Assembly: GCA_017521405.1 (NCBI GenBank)
Contig: JAFXCP010000005.1
Span: forward strand, 62,001 to 126,000
DNA from: Akkermansia sp.
Lineage (GTDB): Bacteria; Verrucomicrobiota; Verrucomicrobiia; Verrucomicrobiales; Akkermansiaceae
Length of the DNA stretch: 64,000 nt
Reading direction: 5' to 3'
The notes under the pieces: model-generated
The model's input: the letters and a program-made list of their open reading frames with translations, nothing else
What the model was told of the DNA's origin: nothing
Databases searched by the model: none
Program-made: the position numbers and the translations under genes
Shown here: one piece after another, positions 51,903-60,426 of the stretch
Numbering within the stretch: position 1 is the first letter of the stretch
Layout of the letters: the number at the start of each line of letters is the position of its first letter

Positions 51903-52859
51903 TTATAGGAGCTTGCCTTCTGCATAATCGGAAGCCATGAGCCCGGCGCCTATGAGACCGGCATCTGCCCCGAAATGCGCCGATTTGATGCGAAGAGCCT
52001 CGTAATGCACCGGGAAAAGCTGGGCTTTTAAGCACTGTTGCAGCGGTATAAACAGCAAATCTCCGGCAGCAGCCACCCCGCCACCTATGATGAAGGCGTC
52101 CGGCACAATGGCGTACATCATATTCATGATGAGGCAGCCTAATTTCTCCGCAAAGGATTGGTACATTTGCTGCGCGATAGCATCGCCCTCACGTGCAGCC
52201 AATTCCAGAAGGTAGGGAGTACACTCCTGCGGAGCCTTGCGGATTCCTGCGGCGGCGTAAAGAGCCACGGCATCTGCAGCCATCTCATTATTACCGATGT
52301 ATTCTTCCACTGCGCCCCTGTTACCAAAGGGCCCCACCCTGCCATTAAAACAAATACTGGTTTGCCCCAATTCTGCGGCGGAAACACGCTTCCCTCTCAG
52401 CATGCGGTTATGCAGGACAATTCCTCCCCCTATCCCTGTGCCCAAAGTAAGGCAAACTATATTTTCCAATCCCTTTCCGGCGCCCAATTTCCACTCGGCG
52501 TATGCCATGCAATTGGCATCGTTATCCAAAACTACCGGCAAGCCAAGTTCTTGCTGCATGATTTCTCGCACCGGTTCTTCGTGGTCCCATACCGGTACAT
52601 TTGTGAGTTGGTACAGCACCCCTCGGTAAAAATCCACCCATCCCGGCATTCCCAAACCTACGGCTTGCACCTCGGGATGCTTTTTTTGCAAAGCTCGCAT
52701 AGTGCGACACATAGCAGCCATAATGGCGGCAGGACTATCGTACTCCCCGGTGATGAGCGACTCTGCCTTTTCGATGATGCTCCCCCCCTGAGTAACGCCT
52801 ATTTTGATACTTGTCCCGCCGAAATCGACCGCGAGGCTCGGCTTTCCGCTTGCATTCAT
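51903..52859 (-). CDS. ROK-family sugar kinase lacking the zinc cysteines
   Basis: A 318-residue ROK protein. The ATP site LAVDFGGTSIKIGV, DNDANCMAYAEWKLGAGKG, the LTLGTGIGGGI loop and the adenine-side IIGGGVAAAGDLL are all present, so it should be a glucokinase- or N-acetylhexosamine-type kinase. The usual zinc site CxCGxxGCxE is replaced by CFNGRVGPFGNRGAVEE, where only one of the cysteines is left and the glutamate is kept. That histidine/cysteine zinc site normally supports sugar binding, so the fold must be held otherwise here. The gene has its own promoter and converges with the CDF gene. Substrate not identifiable. Confidence 0.85.
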   Translation of the reverse strand: MNASGKPSLAVDFGGTSIKIGVTQGGSIIEKAESLITGEYDSPAAIMAAMCRTMRALQKKHPEVQAVGLGMPGWVDFYRGVLYQLTNVPVWDHEEPVREIMQQELGLPVVLDNDANCMAYAEWKLGAGKGLENIVCLTLGTGIGGGIVLHNRMLRGKRVSAAELGQTSICFNGRVGPFGNRGAVEEYIGNNEMAADAVALYAAAGIRKAPQECTPYLLELAAREGDAIAQQMYQSFAEKLGCLIMNMMYAIVPDAFIIGGGVAAAGDLLFIPLQQCLKAQLFPVHYEALRIKSAHFGADAGLIGAGLMASDYAEGKLL

Positions 52860-52865
52860 GCGCTA

Positions 52866-52895
52866 GTTATACTCGCATACCTCCCTAAAGAGCAA
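52866..52895 (-). promoter_or_regulatory. Promoter of the ROK kinase gene
   Basis: A -35 TTGCTC (52890-52895, minus strand), an 18-base spacer and a -10 TATAAC (52866-52871). The -10 ends 6 bases before the ATG. The -35 directly follows the T tract of the upstream terminator. Confidence 0.55.
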
Positions 52896-52931
52896 GAAAA
52901 AAAGGTGGCAGGGGGAAATTCCCCTGCCACC
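52896..52931 (-). terminator. Rho-independent terminator after the RpiB-GlyA gene
   Basis: On the minus strand GGTGGCAGGGGAA pairs with TTCCCCCTGCCACC-type bases (52904-52931) around a short loop, followed by seven T residues. It lies about 27 bases after the stop codon at 52959. Confidence 0.9.
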
Positions 52932-52958
52932 ACCTGCAAATTAAAATGAGAACGAGTC

Positions 52959-54644
52959 TTAGGGCATCGGGAATGCCTTGTTGAACTCGGAGACCTCGGC
53001 ACGGAGTTCATCGTATGCATTCGGCGTTTCGCATACCTTTTGGGCAGCAAGAATGGCCAAGCAACGAGCAATAAACTCCGCAACCTTGCATACATCCTGC
53101 TCCTTCATGCCGCGAGTCGTCACAGCGGGGGTGCCGATACGGATGCCGGAGGGCTTAAACGTGGACCCCTTATCATAGGGAATCGCATTTTTGTTGACTG
53201 TAATGCCCACCTTATCCAAAGCCACCTGAGCCTCGGCACCATTCAACCCCTTGCCACTCAAATCCACCAAGAAGCAGTGGTTATCCGTGCCTCCGGCAAC
53301 GATACGGAAGCCCAGCTTGGTCAATTTATCGGCCATGGCCTTGGCGTTTTTAACAATTTGCTGGGCATAGGTGCGGAACTCCGGGCGCAGACACTCACCC
53401 AAGCAAGCAGCCTTACCGGCAATAATGTGCATAAGCGGCCCGCCCTGCAGCCCGGGGAACGTGGCACTATCCAACTTCTTAGCCCATTTCTCCTTGCACA
53501 TTACCAGACCACCGCGAGGCCCGCGCAGACTCTTATGCGTGGTGGTGGAAACAAAGTCGGCATACGGAACAGGTGACGGATGTACACCGGCGGCCACAAG
53601 ACCGGCAATGTGTGCCATATCCACGAACATAATAGCGCCCACCTCGTCGCAAATCTTGCGAATGCGGGCAAAATCAATCGTGCGGGAATAGGCGGATGCA
53701 CCGGCAAGAATAAGAGCCGGTTTCACCTCCTTCGCCTTGGCTTCCAACGCATCGTAATCAATGCACTCCGTCTCGGGGCTTACACCATAATGCTCCACCT
53801 TGTACTGCTTGCCGGAGAAGTTGGCGAAGAAACCATGGGAAAGGTGACCGCCGCAGGCAAGGTCCATGGTAAGGATAGTATCTCCCGGGTTAATGCAGGC
53901 ATGGTAGACGGACATATTAGCGGAAGAACCGGAGTGAGCCTGCACATTTACCGCATCGCAACCGAAGAGTGCCTTTGCGCGGTCGATTGCCAACTGCTCC
54001 ACTTTATCGACAACTTCGCATCCGCCGTACCAGCGCTTGCCGGGATACCCCTCGGCATATTTATTCGTAAGCACGGAGCCTTGTGCTTCCATTACTGCGG
54101 GAGAAGTGAAGTTTTCGGAAGCAATCAGCTCGATGTTATTGGTCTGGCGGCGGCGTTCCTCCTCAATATAAGCGGCCAATTCGGGGTCGGACGCGGATAA
54201 GGGAGAACCGGAAGCCTTCTGCAAACGTGCAATATGGCGGCCACCCTCAAACTCGGACTCAAGCCATGTATGCAGCACATCGTCCAGATTATCCACAGAG
54301 AGGAATGCGGAGGCAAGGCAAAGCACATTGGAATCGTTGTGGTGGCGGGAGAGGGCCGCTTCCTGAGGCGTGCGGCACAAGGTGGCGCGGATACCCTTCC
54401 AGCGGTTAGCGGCAATGCTCATCCCCAGCCCGGAGAAGCATATAAGGATACCGCGATCCGCCCGACCATCCACCACACGGCGGCAGACGGTTTCTGCGTA
54501 GTCTGCGTAGTTGCAGGATTCCTTGGTGGAGGGTCCAATATCTTCCACCTTGTAACCCCAGCTCTCCAGGATTTCAACTGCAGCTTCCTTCAAATCCACG
54601 CCTTTGTGGTCTGAACCGATAACGATGCGGAGTTCCGTATTCAT
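52959..54644 (-). CDS. RpiB-GlyA fusion: ribose-5-phosphate isomerase B and serine hydroxymethyltransferase
   Basis: One 561-residue chain with two enzymes. Residues 1-145 are Rpi[54 protein letters not shown] with the catalytic Cys, and the [13 protein letters not shown] block. From about residue 150 on it is Gly[55 protein letters not shown], the PLP lysine in [13 protein letters not shown], and [13 protein letters not shown]. Both halves keep their catalytic residues. RpiB supplies ribose 5-phosphate and GlyA one-carbon units, and both feed purine synthesis. The ATG at 54644 is used; a frame open to 54767 would cross the promoter. A terminator follows. Confidence 0.93.
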   Translation of the reverse strand: MNTELRIVIGSDHKGVDLKEAAVEILESWGYKVEDIGPSTKESCNYADYAETVCRRVVDGRADRGILICFSGLGMSIAANRWKGIRATLCRTPQEAALSRHHNDSNVLCLASAFLSVDNLDDVLHTWLESEFEGGRHIARLQKASGSPLSASDPELAAYIEEERRRQTNNIELIASENFTSPAVMEAQGSVLTNKYAEGYPGKRWYGGCEVVDKVEQLAIDRAKALFGCDAVNVQAHSGSSANMSVYHACINPGDTILTMDLACGGHLSHGFFANFSGKQYKVEHYGVSPETECIDYDALEAKAKEVKPALILAGASAYSRTIDFARIRKICDEVGAIMFVDMAHIAGLVAAGVHPSPVPYADFVSTTTHKSLRGPRGGLVMCKEKWAKKLDSATFPGLQGGPLMHIIAGKAACLGECLRPEFRTYAQQIVKNAKAMADKLTKLGFRIVAGGTDNHCFLVDLSGKGLNGAEAQVALDKVGITVNKNAIPYDKGSTFKPSGIRIGTPAVTTRGMKEQDVCKVAEFIARCLAILAAQKVCETPNAYDELRAEVSEFNKAFPMP

Positions 54645-54676
54645 GCGCTTATATGCTGGGAAAAACGTACCCGGGT

Positions 54677-54705
54677 ATCCTACCACAAAAGCTATATCGG
54701 CGCAA
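54677..54705 (-). promoter_or_regulatory. Promoter of the RpiB-GlyA gene
   Basis: A -35 TTGCGC (54700-54705, minus strand), a 17-base spacer and a -10 TAGGAT (54677-54682). The -10 ends 32 bases before the ATG at 54644. Confidence 0.55.
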
Positions 54706-54782
54706 GTGTTATTTCTGTTCAGCATGGTAGCCCTTGTTTTTGATTTTTTTCCATATGGTGCGGGCAATGCTTTGTTTTATGC

Positions 54783-54811
54783 CTGACAGGAAAGAAAATC
54801 TGTGGTAGAAT
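54783..54811 (+). promoter_or_regulatory. Promoter of dnaE-serpin
   Basis: A -35 CTGACA (54783-54788), a 17-base spacer and a -10 TAGAAT (54806-54811). The -10 ends 13 bases before the dnaE ATG. Nothing else is seen in the 180-base gap shared with the divergent RpiB-GlyA gene. Confidence 0.7.
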
Positions 54812-54824
54812 CCTTCTACGCACC

Positions 54825-57800
54825 ATGGCTTTTACCCATTTACACGTTCATACCGAATATTCCCTGCTGGATGGCATGATCCATACAAAGGATTTAATAA
54901 AGAAATGTGCCTCCATGGGAATGAACTCCGTTGCCATTACGGATCATGGTAACGTGTTTGCTGCCATTGAATTCATGGTGAACGTCAAGAAACATAACAA
55001 GGGGATTTTAGAGTGGAATAAAGAACATCCGGAGGAGAAAAAAACGGTATTTAAACCTATTTTGGGCTGCGAAGTCTATGTGGCACCCACTCCGCTAGAT
55101 GTCAAAAAACAAATCCCCGGGCGCAACAAATATGGGCATTTGGTGCTGCTTTGCGAAAACAATATCGGCTGGGAAAACCTCATCAAAATTGTGTCTCGGG
55201 GGCACTTGGATGGGTTTTATTACAAACCTCGCATCGATTATGATACCTTGCGGGAATTCAGCCGTGGGCTTATCTGCCTGACGGGGTGTATTTCCGGTCC
55301 CATTCAGGAGTGGTTATTACGGGACGAGCCGGAAAAGGCGGAAGCGGTACTTTTAGAACTCATCGACATCTTTGGAAAGGATAATCTGTTTGTGGAGCTC
55401 CAGGACCACGAGCTGGAGGAAGAGCGCCGTGTTACACCGGAGCTTGTACGCTTGGCTCGCAAGCACGACGTGCCTTTAGTGGTGACGAACGATGCCCACT
55501 TTCTGAACGAGGATGACCACGATGCCCACGATATTCTCATTTGCGTGGGAACGGGTAATAAACGCATGGACGGCAAGCGCATGCGCTATCCCAAAAGCGT
55601 TTATCTGAAGAGTGAGGAAGAAATGCGTCTTCTCTTCCCGGAATACCCGGATGCATACGAAAATACAAACATTATCGCCGAACGCTGCAATACCTCTATC
55701 AAGCTGGATTCCACCTCCACAGAACGCTACCCGGAATTTGCCACTCCCGATGGCTCCCCCCGCGAGGAATACCTCAAAAAAATTTGTTACGAAGGACTGG
55801 CTGAGCGCTATGGCAAAGAGCGTGCGGAAAACGACCAGGAATTGCGCGCTCGCTTGGATTACGAGCTGGAGATTATCAACATGCTCCGTTTCCCCAGTTA
55901 TTTCCTCATTACGGCGGATTTTATCAACTGGGCTAAGAATCACGATATCCCCGTGGGCCCGGGGCGTGGCTCCGCCGCCGGTTCTTTGGTGGCTTATGTG
56001 ATGAAAATCACCAATATCGACCCTTATGCCTTTGGCCTCATCTTCGAGCGATTCCTGAATCCTGAGCGTGTGAGCCCTCCGGATATCGATATCGACTTCT
56101 GCCAGAGCCGGCGCCCGGAGGTTATCGACTATGTTCGCCGTAAATATGGTGAGCGTGCCGTGACTCACATCATCACCTACGGCACCATGGGTGCCAAATC
56201 CGTCATTAAGGACGTAGCCCGTGTATTGGACATGAGCTACTCTGACAGTGATAAAATAGCCAAGCTGATTGAGAGCGGCCCCGGCGTCACGTTGGATAAG
56301 AGCTATGCAGCCAACGAAGATTTGCGGAATTTGTTGGAACAGGACGATACCTATAAGGAGGTGTGGTCCTATGCCAAAAAGCTGGAAGGAACCATCCGAA
56401 ACGTAGGAATGCACGCTGCCGGTGTGGTGATTGGCGACCGCCCGCTGGATGAGTACGTGGCTCTTACCCGCGATGATTTGAGTAATCCCCAAGGGGAAGT
56501 TGTGGCCCAGTGCGATATGGGCGCCATTTACAATGCCGGTTTGCTAAAGATGGATTTCCTCGGGCTCAAAACGCTCACGGTCATGAAAGATGCCGAGGGC
56601 TACGTGCGAAATCGAGTGCCGGATTTCCGCTACGATACGGTGGATATTAAAGACCAGCTTACCCTCGATTTGCTGAACAGGGGAGACACCATGGGGGTCT
56701 TCCAGCTGGAATCCGGCGGCATGGTGGATACCTGCCGCCGCTATGGCATTGATTCTATTGATGATATTATTGCCCTGCTTGCCCTTTATCGCCCCGGTGC
56801 CATGCAATTCATGGATGACATGATTGCTGTGAAAAAGGGGCTCAAACAAGCCGAATACGAGCATCCCCTGCTGGAAACGGTTTCCGGTCCCACCTATGGC
56901 GTAATGATTTATCAGGAACAGGTGCAGGCGGCAGCCAAATTGCTGGCAGGCTATACGCTGGGTGGTGCAGACCTTCTGCGCCGAGCCATGGGACACAAAG
57001 ATATGCAGGAAATGGCGGAGCAACGCCGTCGCTTTGTGAAAGGCTGCTGGGAGGTAAACCAGATTGAGGAGAATACGGCAAATGCTATTTTCGATAAAAT
57101 TCAAAAGTTTGCCGGATACGGTTTCAATAAATCGCACTCAGCCTGCTATGGGCATATTTCGTACTGGACGGCATACCTCAAGGCTCACTACCCGGTAGAG
57201 TTTCTTTGCGGCTTGATGTCCAACGAATCCACAAACGAGAAAATCGGTGTCTTTATTCAGGAGGCCAACCGCATGGGTATAGAGGTATTGGGTCCCTGTG
57301 TGAACCACTCCGACATCAAATTCTGCCCGGAAACGATGCCCAATGGTCATTTGGCGGTGCGTTTTGGGTTGGCCTCGGTAAAAAGCATGAGTTCTGAAAC
57401 AGTACGAGTCATTGTGGAGGAACGAAAAAAGAACGGACCTTACGCCAGCTTGGAGGATTTTTGCTACCGTATCCCCCCCCAGTCGGTACGCCGCAACCAA
57501 ATTGAAGTTTTGGTGCAGTGTGGTGCTTTCGATTGGATGCATGTATGCCGGGCGGCCATTTTTGAGCGAATAGAACAGTGCATTGATGGTGCAGCTAGTG
57601 TTCATAAGGACAATGAAGCCGGCCAAATGGCGCTTTTCGATATGACGGAGACTACCACCACGCCTGCCCCCAATGCGGAACTATTGCAGGAATGGCCCAA
57701 GGAGAAACGATTGGATGAGGAAAAATTCTTAACCGGTGCCTATTTTACCGGCAACCCTTTGGATAGCATGCGAGGTATCATCGACCAGCCAAAGTATGTA

Positions 57801-58346
57801 CCCATTGGTACCCTGCCCGATTTGACGGCAGAGGAAATCCGAGGTTCTCGGGATATGGCAGGAATGCTGCGCGCAGTTAACATCAAAATCAGCAAAAATA
57901 GCGGGCAAAAATTTGCAATTATTACGGTGGAGGACTTCACCGGCAGCACGGAAGCTCTCCTATGGGGGGATTCGTACGCCAAGGCCTCTGCCGTGGAAGG
58001 GCTATTGCAAGTAGGTTCCTTTGTCCAATTCCGAGCCCGTATTCAGGAAGATGAAAAATCCGGAGGCAAAAAAGTATCTGCCAATAATTTAGAACTCATC
58101 AGCACCGGAAATGGGCGGCGTCGCAGCAAGGCTCCGGCTCATTACGAAATTACCCTCAATACGGCACGTCACGATGCCGGGGATATTACCCTCATTAAGG
58201 AAATCCTGCTGCGGCATCCCGGCAAGACTAAGGTGCAGATGACATTCCGAAACTCCTTAGGTAATCGCCTTAGTATAGAGTTGGGAGAACGCTATTGTGT
58301 TACGCCCTCTCCAAGGCTTAATGAAGAACTTTCCCTCTACTCCTAA
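54825..58346 (+). CDS. dnaE: DNA polymerase III subunit alpha
   Basis: DnaE is the replicative DNA polymerase. The 1173-residue chain has an N-terminal PHP domain (FTHLHVHTEYSLLDGMIH, then VAITDHGNVFA), the palm with VGPGRGSAAGSLVAYVMKI and the catalytic PPDIDIDF triad, the DFLGLKTL block, AGYGFNKSHSACYGHISYWTAY, a helix-hairpin-helix region and a C-terminal OB fold (FAIITVEDFTGSTEALLWG). Length matches DnaE1-type polymerases. It contains a run of eight C residues near 57473-57480. A serpin gene follows after a 9-base gap. The start at 54825 gives the normal PHP N-terminus and lies 13 bases after the -10 box. Confidence 0.97.
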   Translation: MAFTHLHVHTEYSLLDGMIHTKDLIKKCASMGMNSVAITDHGNVFAAIEFMVNVKKHNKGILEWNKEHPEEKKTVFKPILGCEVYVAPTPLDVKKQIPGRNKYGHLVLLCENNIGWENLIKIVSRGHLDGFYYKPRIDYDTLREFSRGLICLTGCISGPIQEWLLRDEPEKAEAVLLELIDIFGKDNLFVELQDHELEEERRVTPELVRLARKHDVPLVVTNDAHFLNEDDHDAHDILICVGTGNKRMDGKRMRYPKSVYLKSEEEMRLLFPEYPDAYENTNIIAERCNTSIKLDSTSTERYPEFATPDGSPREEYLKKICYEGLAERYGKERAENDQELRARLDYELEIINMLRFPSYFLITADFINWAKNHDIPVGPGRGSAAGSLVAYVMKITNIDPYAFGLIFERFLNPERVSPPDIDIDFCQSRRPEVIDYVRRKYGERAVTHIITYGTMGAKSVIKDVARVLDMSYSDSDKIAKLIESGPGVTLDKSYAANEDLRNLLEQDDTYKEVWSYAKKLEGTIRNVGMHAAGVVIGDRPLDEYVALTRDDLSNPQGEVVAQCDMGAIYNAGLLKMDFLGLKTLTVMKDAEGYVRNRVPDFRYDTVDIKDQLTLDLLNRGDTMGVFQLESGGMVDTCRRYGIDSIDDIIALLALYRPGAMQFMDDMIAVKKGLKQAEYEHPLLETVSGPTYGVMIYQEQVQAAAKLLAGYTLGGADLLRRAMGHKDMQEMAEQRRRFVKGCWEVNQIEENTANAIFDKIQKFAGYGFNKSHSACYGHISYWTAYLKAHYPVEFLCGLMSNESTNEKIGVFIQEANRMGIEVLGPCVNHSDIKFCPETMPNGHLAVRFGLASVKSMSSETVRVIVEERKKNGPYASLEDFCYRIPPQSVRRNQIEVLVQCGAFDWMHVCRAAIFERIEQCIDGAASVHKDNEAGQMALFDMTETTTTPAPNAELLQEWPKEKRLDEEKFLTGAYFTGNPLDSMRGIIDQPKYVPIGTLPDLTAEEIRGSRDMAGMLRAVNIKISKNSGQKFAIITVEDFTGSTEALLWGDSYAKASAVEGLLQVGSFVQFRARIQEDEKSGGKKVSANNLELISTGNGRRRSKAPAHYEITLNTARHDAGDITLIKEILLRHPGKTKVQMTFRNSLGNRLSIELGERYCVTPSPRLNEELSLYS

Positions 58347-58355
58347 ATCTTGGTT

Positions 58356-59525
58356 ATGAAAAAATGGATACTTCCACTATGGGTGGTAGTGGCTGCTATG
58401 GGCGCTACTGCCGGTTTCTGGGTGGGGCTGCACAAGGCTCCGCAGCAGGATACTGCTGCGGAAGGTTCACACCCCGCCGTGCAAGATGCAGCGGAAACGG
58501 ATTCTTTTTCGCTCAAACTTTTTCAAATGGAACTGGCGGATTCCCGCAAGACCAACGCCACGGTGGCACCTTACGCGATGGCGGAACTATTGCACACCTT
58601 AGCCCCGATTCTTGGTGGCGTATCACAAGAAGAATGGAAGCGTATCGGTCTGCCGGATATAGGAGAGCCCCCCTTCCGGGCTCCGGCGTTGACTGTTTTG
58701 CGGGCCCTCGATAAGCGAGTGGCAATACTCCCGGGTGCTCCCTCCTGCCTTCCCCTCCCTATGGCGGAGGATTTACCCCAGGCATTGAGTTTGTTTAACA
58801 GAACACTGGCAGAGGATTTGGGATATCCCAATGCCATTGTTGCCAGTACAACCATGGTTCCGGCGCATACAAAGCTATTATTAGGAGCCACAACGCATCT
58901 AAGGGCAGATTGGACAATTCCCTTTAATGCAGGTCATACACAAACGGCAGATTTTTACAACGCTAATGGTGCTATGCCACACCATCAGCAAATGCACAAT
59001 AGAGGACAGTTCCAAACAGCGGAGGCTGCGGATGGTAGCTGGAAAGCGGCAAAACTTCCCCTCAATAATGGAGCCGATAAGAATTCTGCAACCTTATCCC
59101 TCACGGTCATCATGCCGCAAACGAACGCGCGGGAACTGGCGACTTCGCTTACCCCGGAGTTCCTGAATCTGGTGAGAAAGGAATTAGCGAATAGCCGTCC
59201 GAAAGATTGCGAGATAAAAATGCCCCGTATTTCATTTACCCCACCTTCTGCAGATGTGCGGCAACTATTTCGCCAAATGGGGTTGAAAAGTATATACGAT
59301 GCCGAAGCGGCGGATTTCTCACCGCTCACGCCGGATAAAATTACCATGGGTGCTGCTGTTTTTGCCTTTGCTCTGGAGTTGACGGAAAACGATAAAACAC
59401 CGCATGTTCCCCAGCCGGAAGGCGCAGAAAGCAGCATTGTGTTTGACCACCCCTTTATCTGGTTTATCAGCGAAGAGGAAAGTAAACTCCCCTTCTACTT
59501 TATGGGGATGGTGGAGAATCTTTAA
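58356..59525 (+). CDS. Serpin-family protein, membrane-anchored or exported, atypical reactive loop
   Basis: A 389-residue serpin. An N-terminal hydrophobic helix (ILPLWVVVAAMGATAGFWVG) makes it periplasmic or membrane-anchored. The fold is supported by NAIVASTTMVPAHTKLLLGA, HLRADWTIPFN, LSLTVIMPQ, MPRISFTPPSADVRQLFRQMG and the ending SIVFDHPFIWFISEEE then FYFMGMVENL. The hinge that precedes the reactive bond, normally a run of small residues (GTxAAAAT), here reads about LTENDKTPHVPQPEG with several prolines, so classical inhibition is doubtful. It starts 9 bases after dnaE and overlaps the BASS gene by 26 bases at the end. Gut bacteria use serpins against host or rival proteases; that role is inference here. 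Confidence 0.82.
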   Translation: MKKWILPLWVVVAAMGATAGFWVGLHKAPQQDTAAEGSHPAVQDAAETDSFSLKLFQMELADSRKTNATVAPYAMAELLHTLAPILGGVSQEEWKRIGLPDIGEPPFRAPALTVLRALDKRVAILPGAPSCLPLPMAEDLPQALSLFNRTLAEDLGYPNAIVASTTMVPAHTKLLLGATTHLRADWTIPFNAGHTQTADFYNANGAMPHHQQMHNRGQFQTAEAADGSWKAAKLPLNNGADKNSATLSLTVIMPQTNARELATSLTPEFLNLVRKELANSRPKDCEIKMPRISFTPPSADVRQLFRQMGLKSIYDAEAADFSPLTPDKITMGAAVFAFALELTENDKTPHVPQPEGAESSIVFDHPFIWFISEEESKLPFYFMGMVENL

Positions 59526-60426
59526 TCATACGGCGGCGCTCCTCTCTCGCTGCGAGAGAAAGTTGGATGGCGTTAGCCGTATTGTGGCAAAAAACGTAGA
59601 ATGCCGGGCCTATGTACGCCAAAGGAGAAGCGAAGCCCTGCCCGGCCATATATAAGGTCAAAATAGTATTTTTTTGCCCGAGAGCCTGAGAACACTCCCT
59701 CTTTAAATGGGGATAGCCCAACCAATAGCCCCCCACAAACCCCACGGCACAAACCACCATGGCACCTAACGCCATGGGCAGCATTTCCTGCCAAGAGCTT
59801 TCTATTTCCAACACGCGATGTGTCCCACCCGCTGCCACAATAGTCAGATTCACAATCCAAACAGCTAAAGAAAAATCCCGAAGACGCGGAGCCCAGTATC
59901 GGCAACTCGGGTATATCCGACGCAGGATAATAGCTACCAATGCAGGAATGGCCAGCACTGTGCTTAATTGCATGGCTACCTCCCCCGCTAAATGGAAGTA
60001 ACTAAACTCCGGGGCATGCAATATGAGAGGCATGAGCAGGGGCATCAGCAGCCCAAAACAGATGTGGCTCAGCACAACTGCTGTGGTGCTGAATTCAACA
60101 TCCCCCTTTAATAGGCTTACAATAATGGGACTGGCGGATGCTATGGGTGCCATGGCACAGTAAAACAGGCATTCGGCCAATACCGGTTGCCCGAGCAGCA
60201 TGGCCACTCCCCAAAAAGCAAACCCCAAAAGCTGAATCACGAGCAATACCCATAAGTGCATGCGCCTGGGTTTGAGACGTTTTACATCTATCCCGATGAA
60301 GGTGATGCTAAGCATCAGCGCAATGCCCCATGGCAGAAAACTCCGCATCGGGGCAATTTCTGCATGGAAGATGCCGCCCACAACAAAGGCCAGCACCATG
60401 AATATGCTGCGCAGCTGCTGAATCAT
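59500..60426 (-). CDS. BASS-family (bile acid:sodium symporter-like) membrane transporter
   Basis: A 308-residue polytopic protein with about nine hydrophobic helices. MAPIASASPIIVSLLKGD and a later ALGQKNTILTLYMAG (GxxNxxL in the family) are the BASS/SBF sodium-site regions. The family moves bile acids, pantothenate, pyruvate and other organic anions with sodium; the substrate here is unknown. The ATG overlaps the stop of the HD phosphohydrolase gene (ATGA), so the two are coupled. Its 3' end overlaps the serpin gene by 26 bases on the other strand, with no terminator in between. Confidence 0.75.
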   Translation of the reverse strand: MIQQLRSIFMVLAFVVGGIFHAEIAPMRSFLPWGIALMLSITFIGIDVKRLKPRRMHLWVLLVIQLLGFAFWGVAMLLGQPVLAECLFYCAMAPIASASPIIVSLLKGDVEFSTTAVVLSHICFGLLMPLLMPLILHAPEFSYFHLAGEVAMQLSTVLAIPALVAIILRRIYPSCRYWAPRLRDFSLAVWIVNLTIVAAGGTHRVLEIESSWQEMLPMALGAMVVCAVGFVGGYWLGYPHLKRECSQALGQKNTILTLYMAGQGFASPLAYIGPAFYVFCHNTANAIQLSLAAREERRRMIKDSPPSP

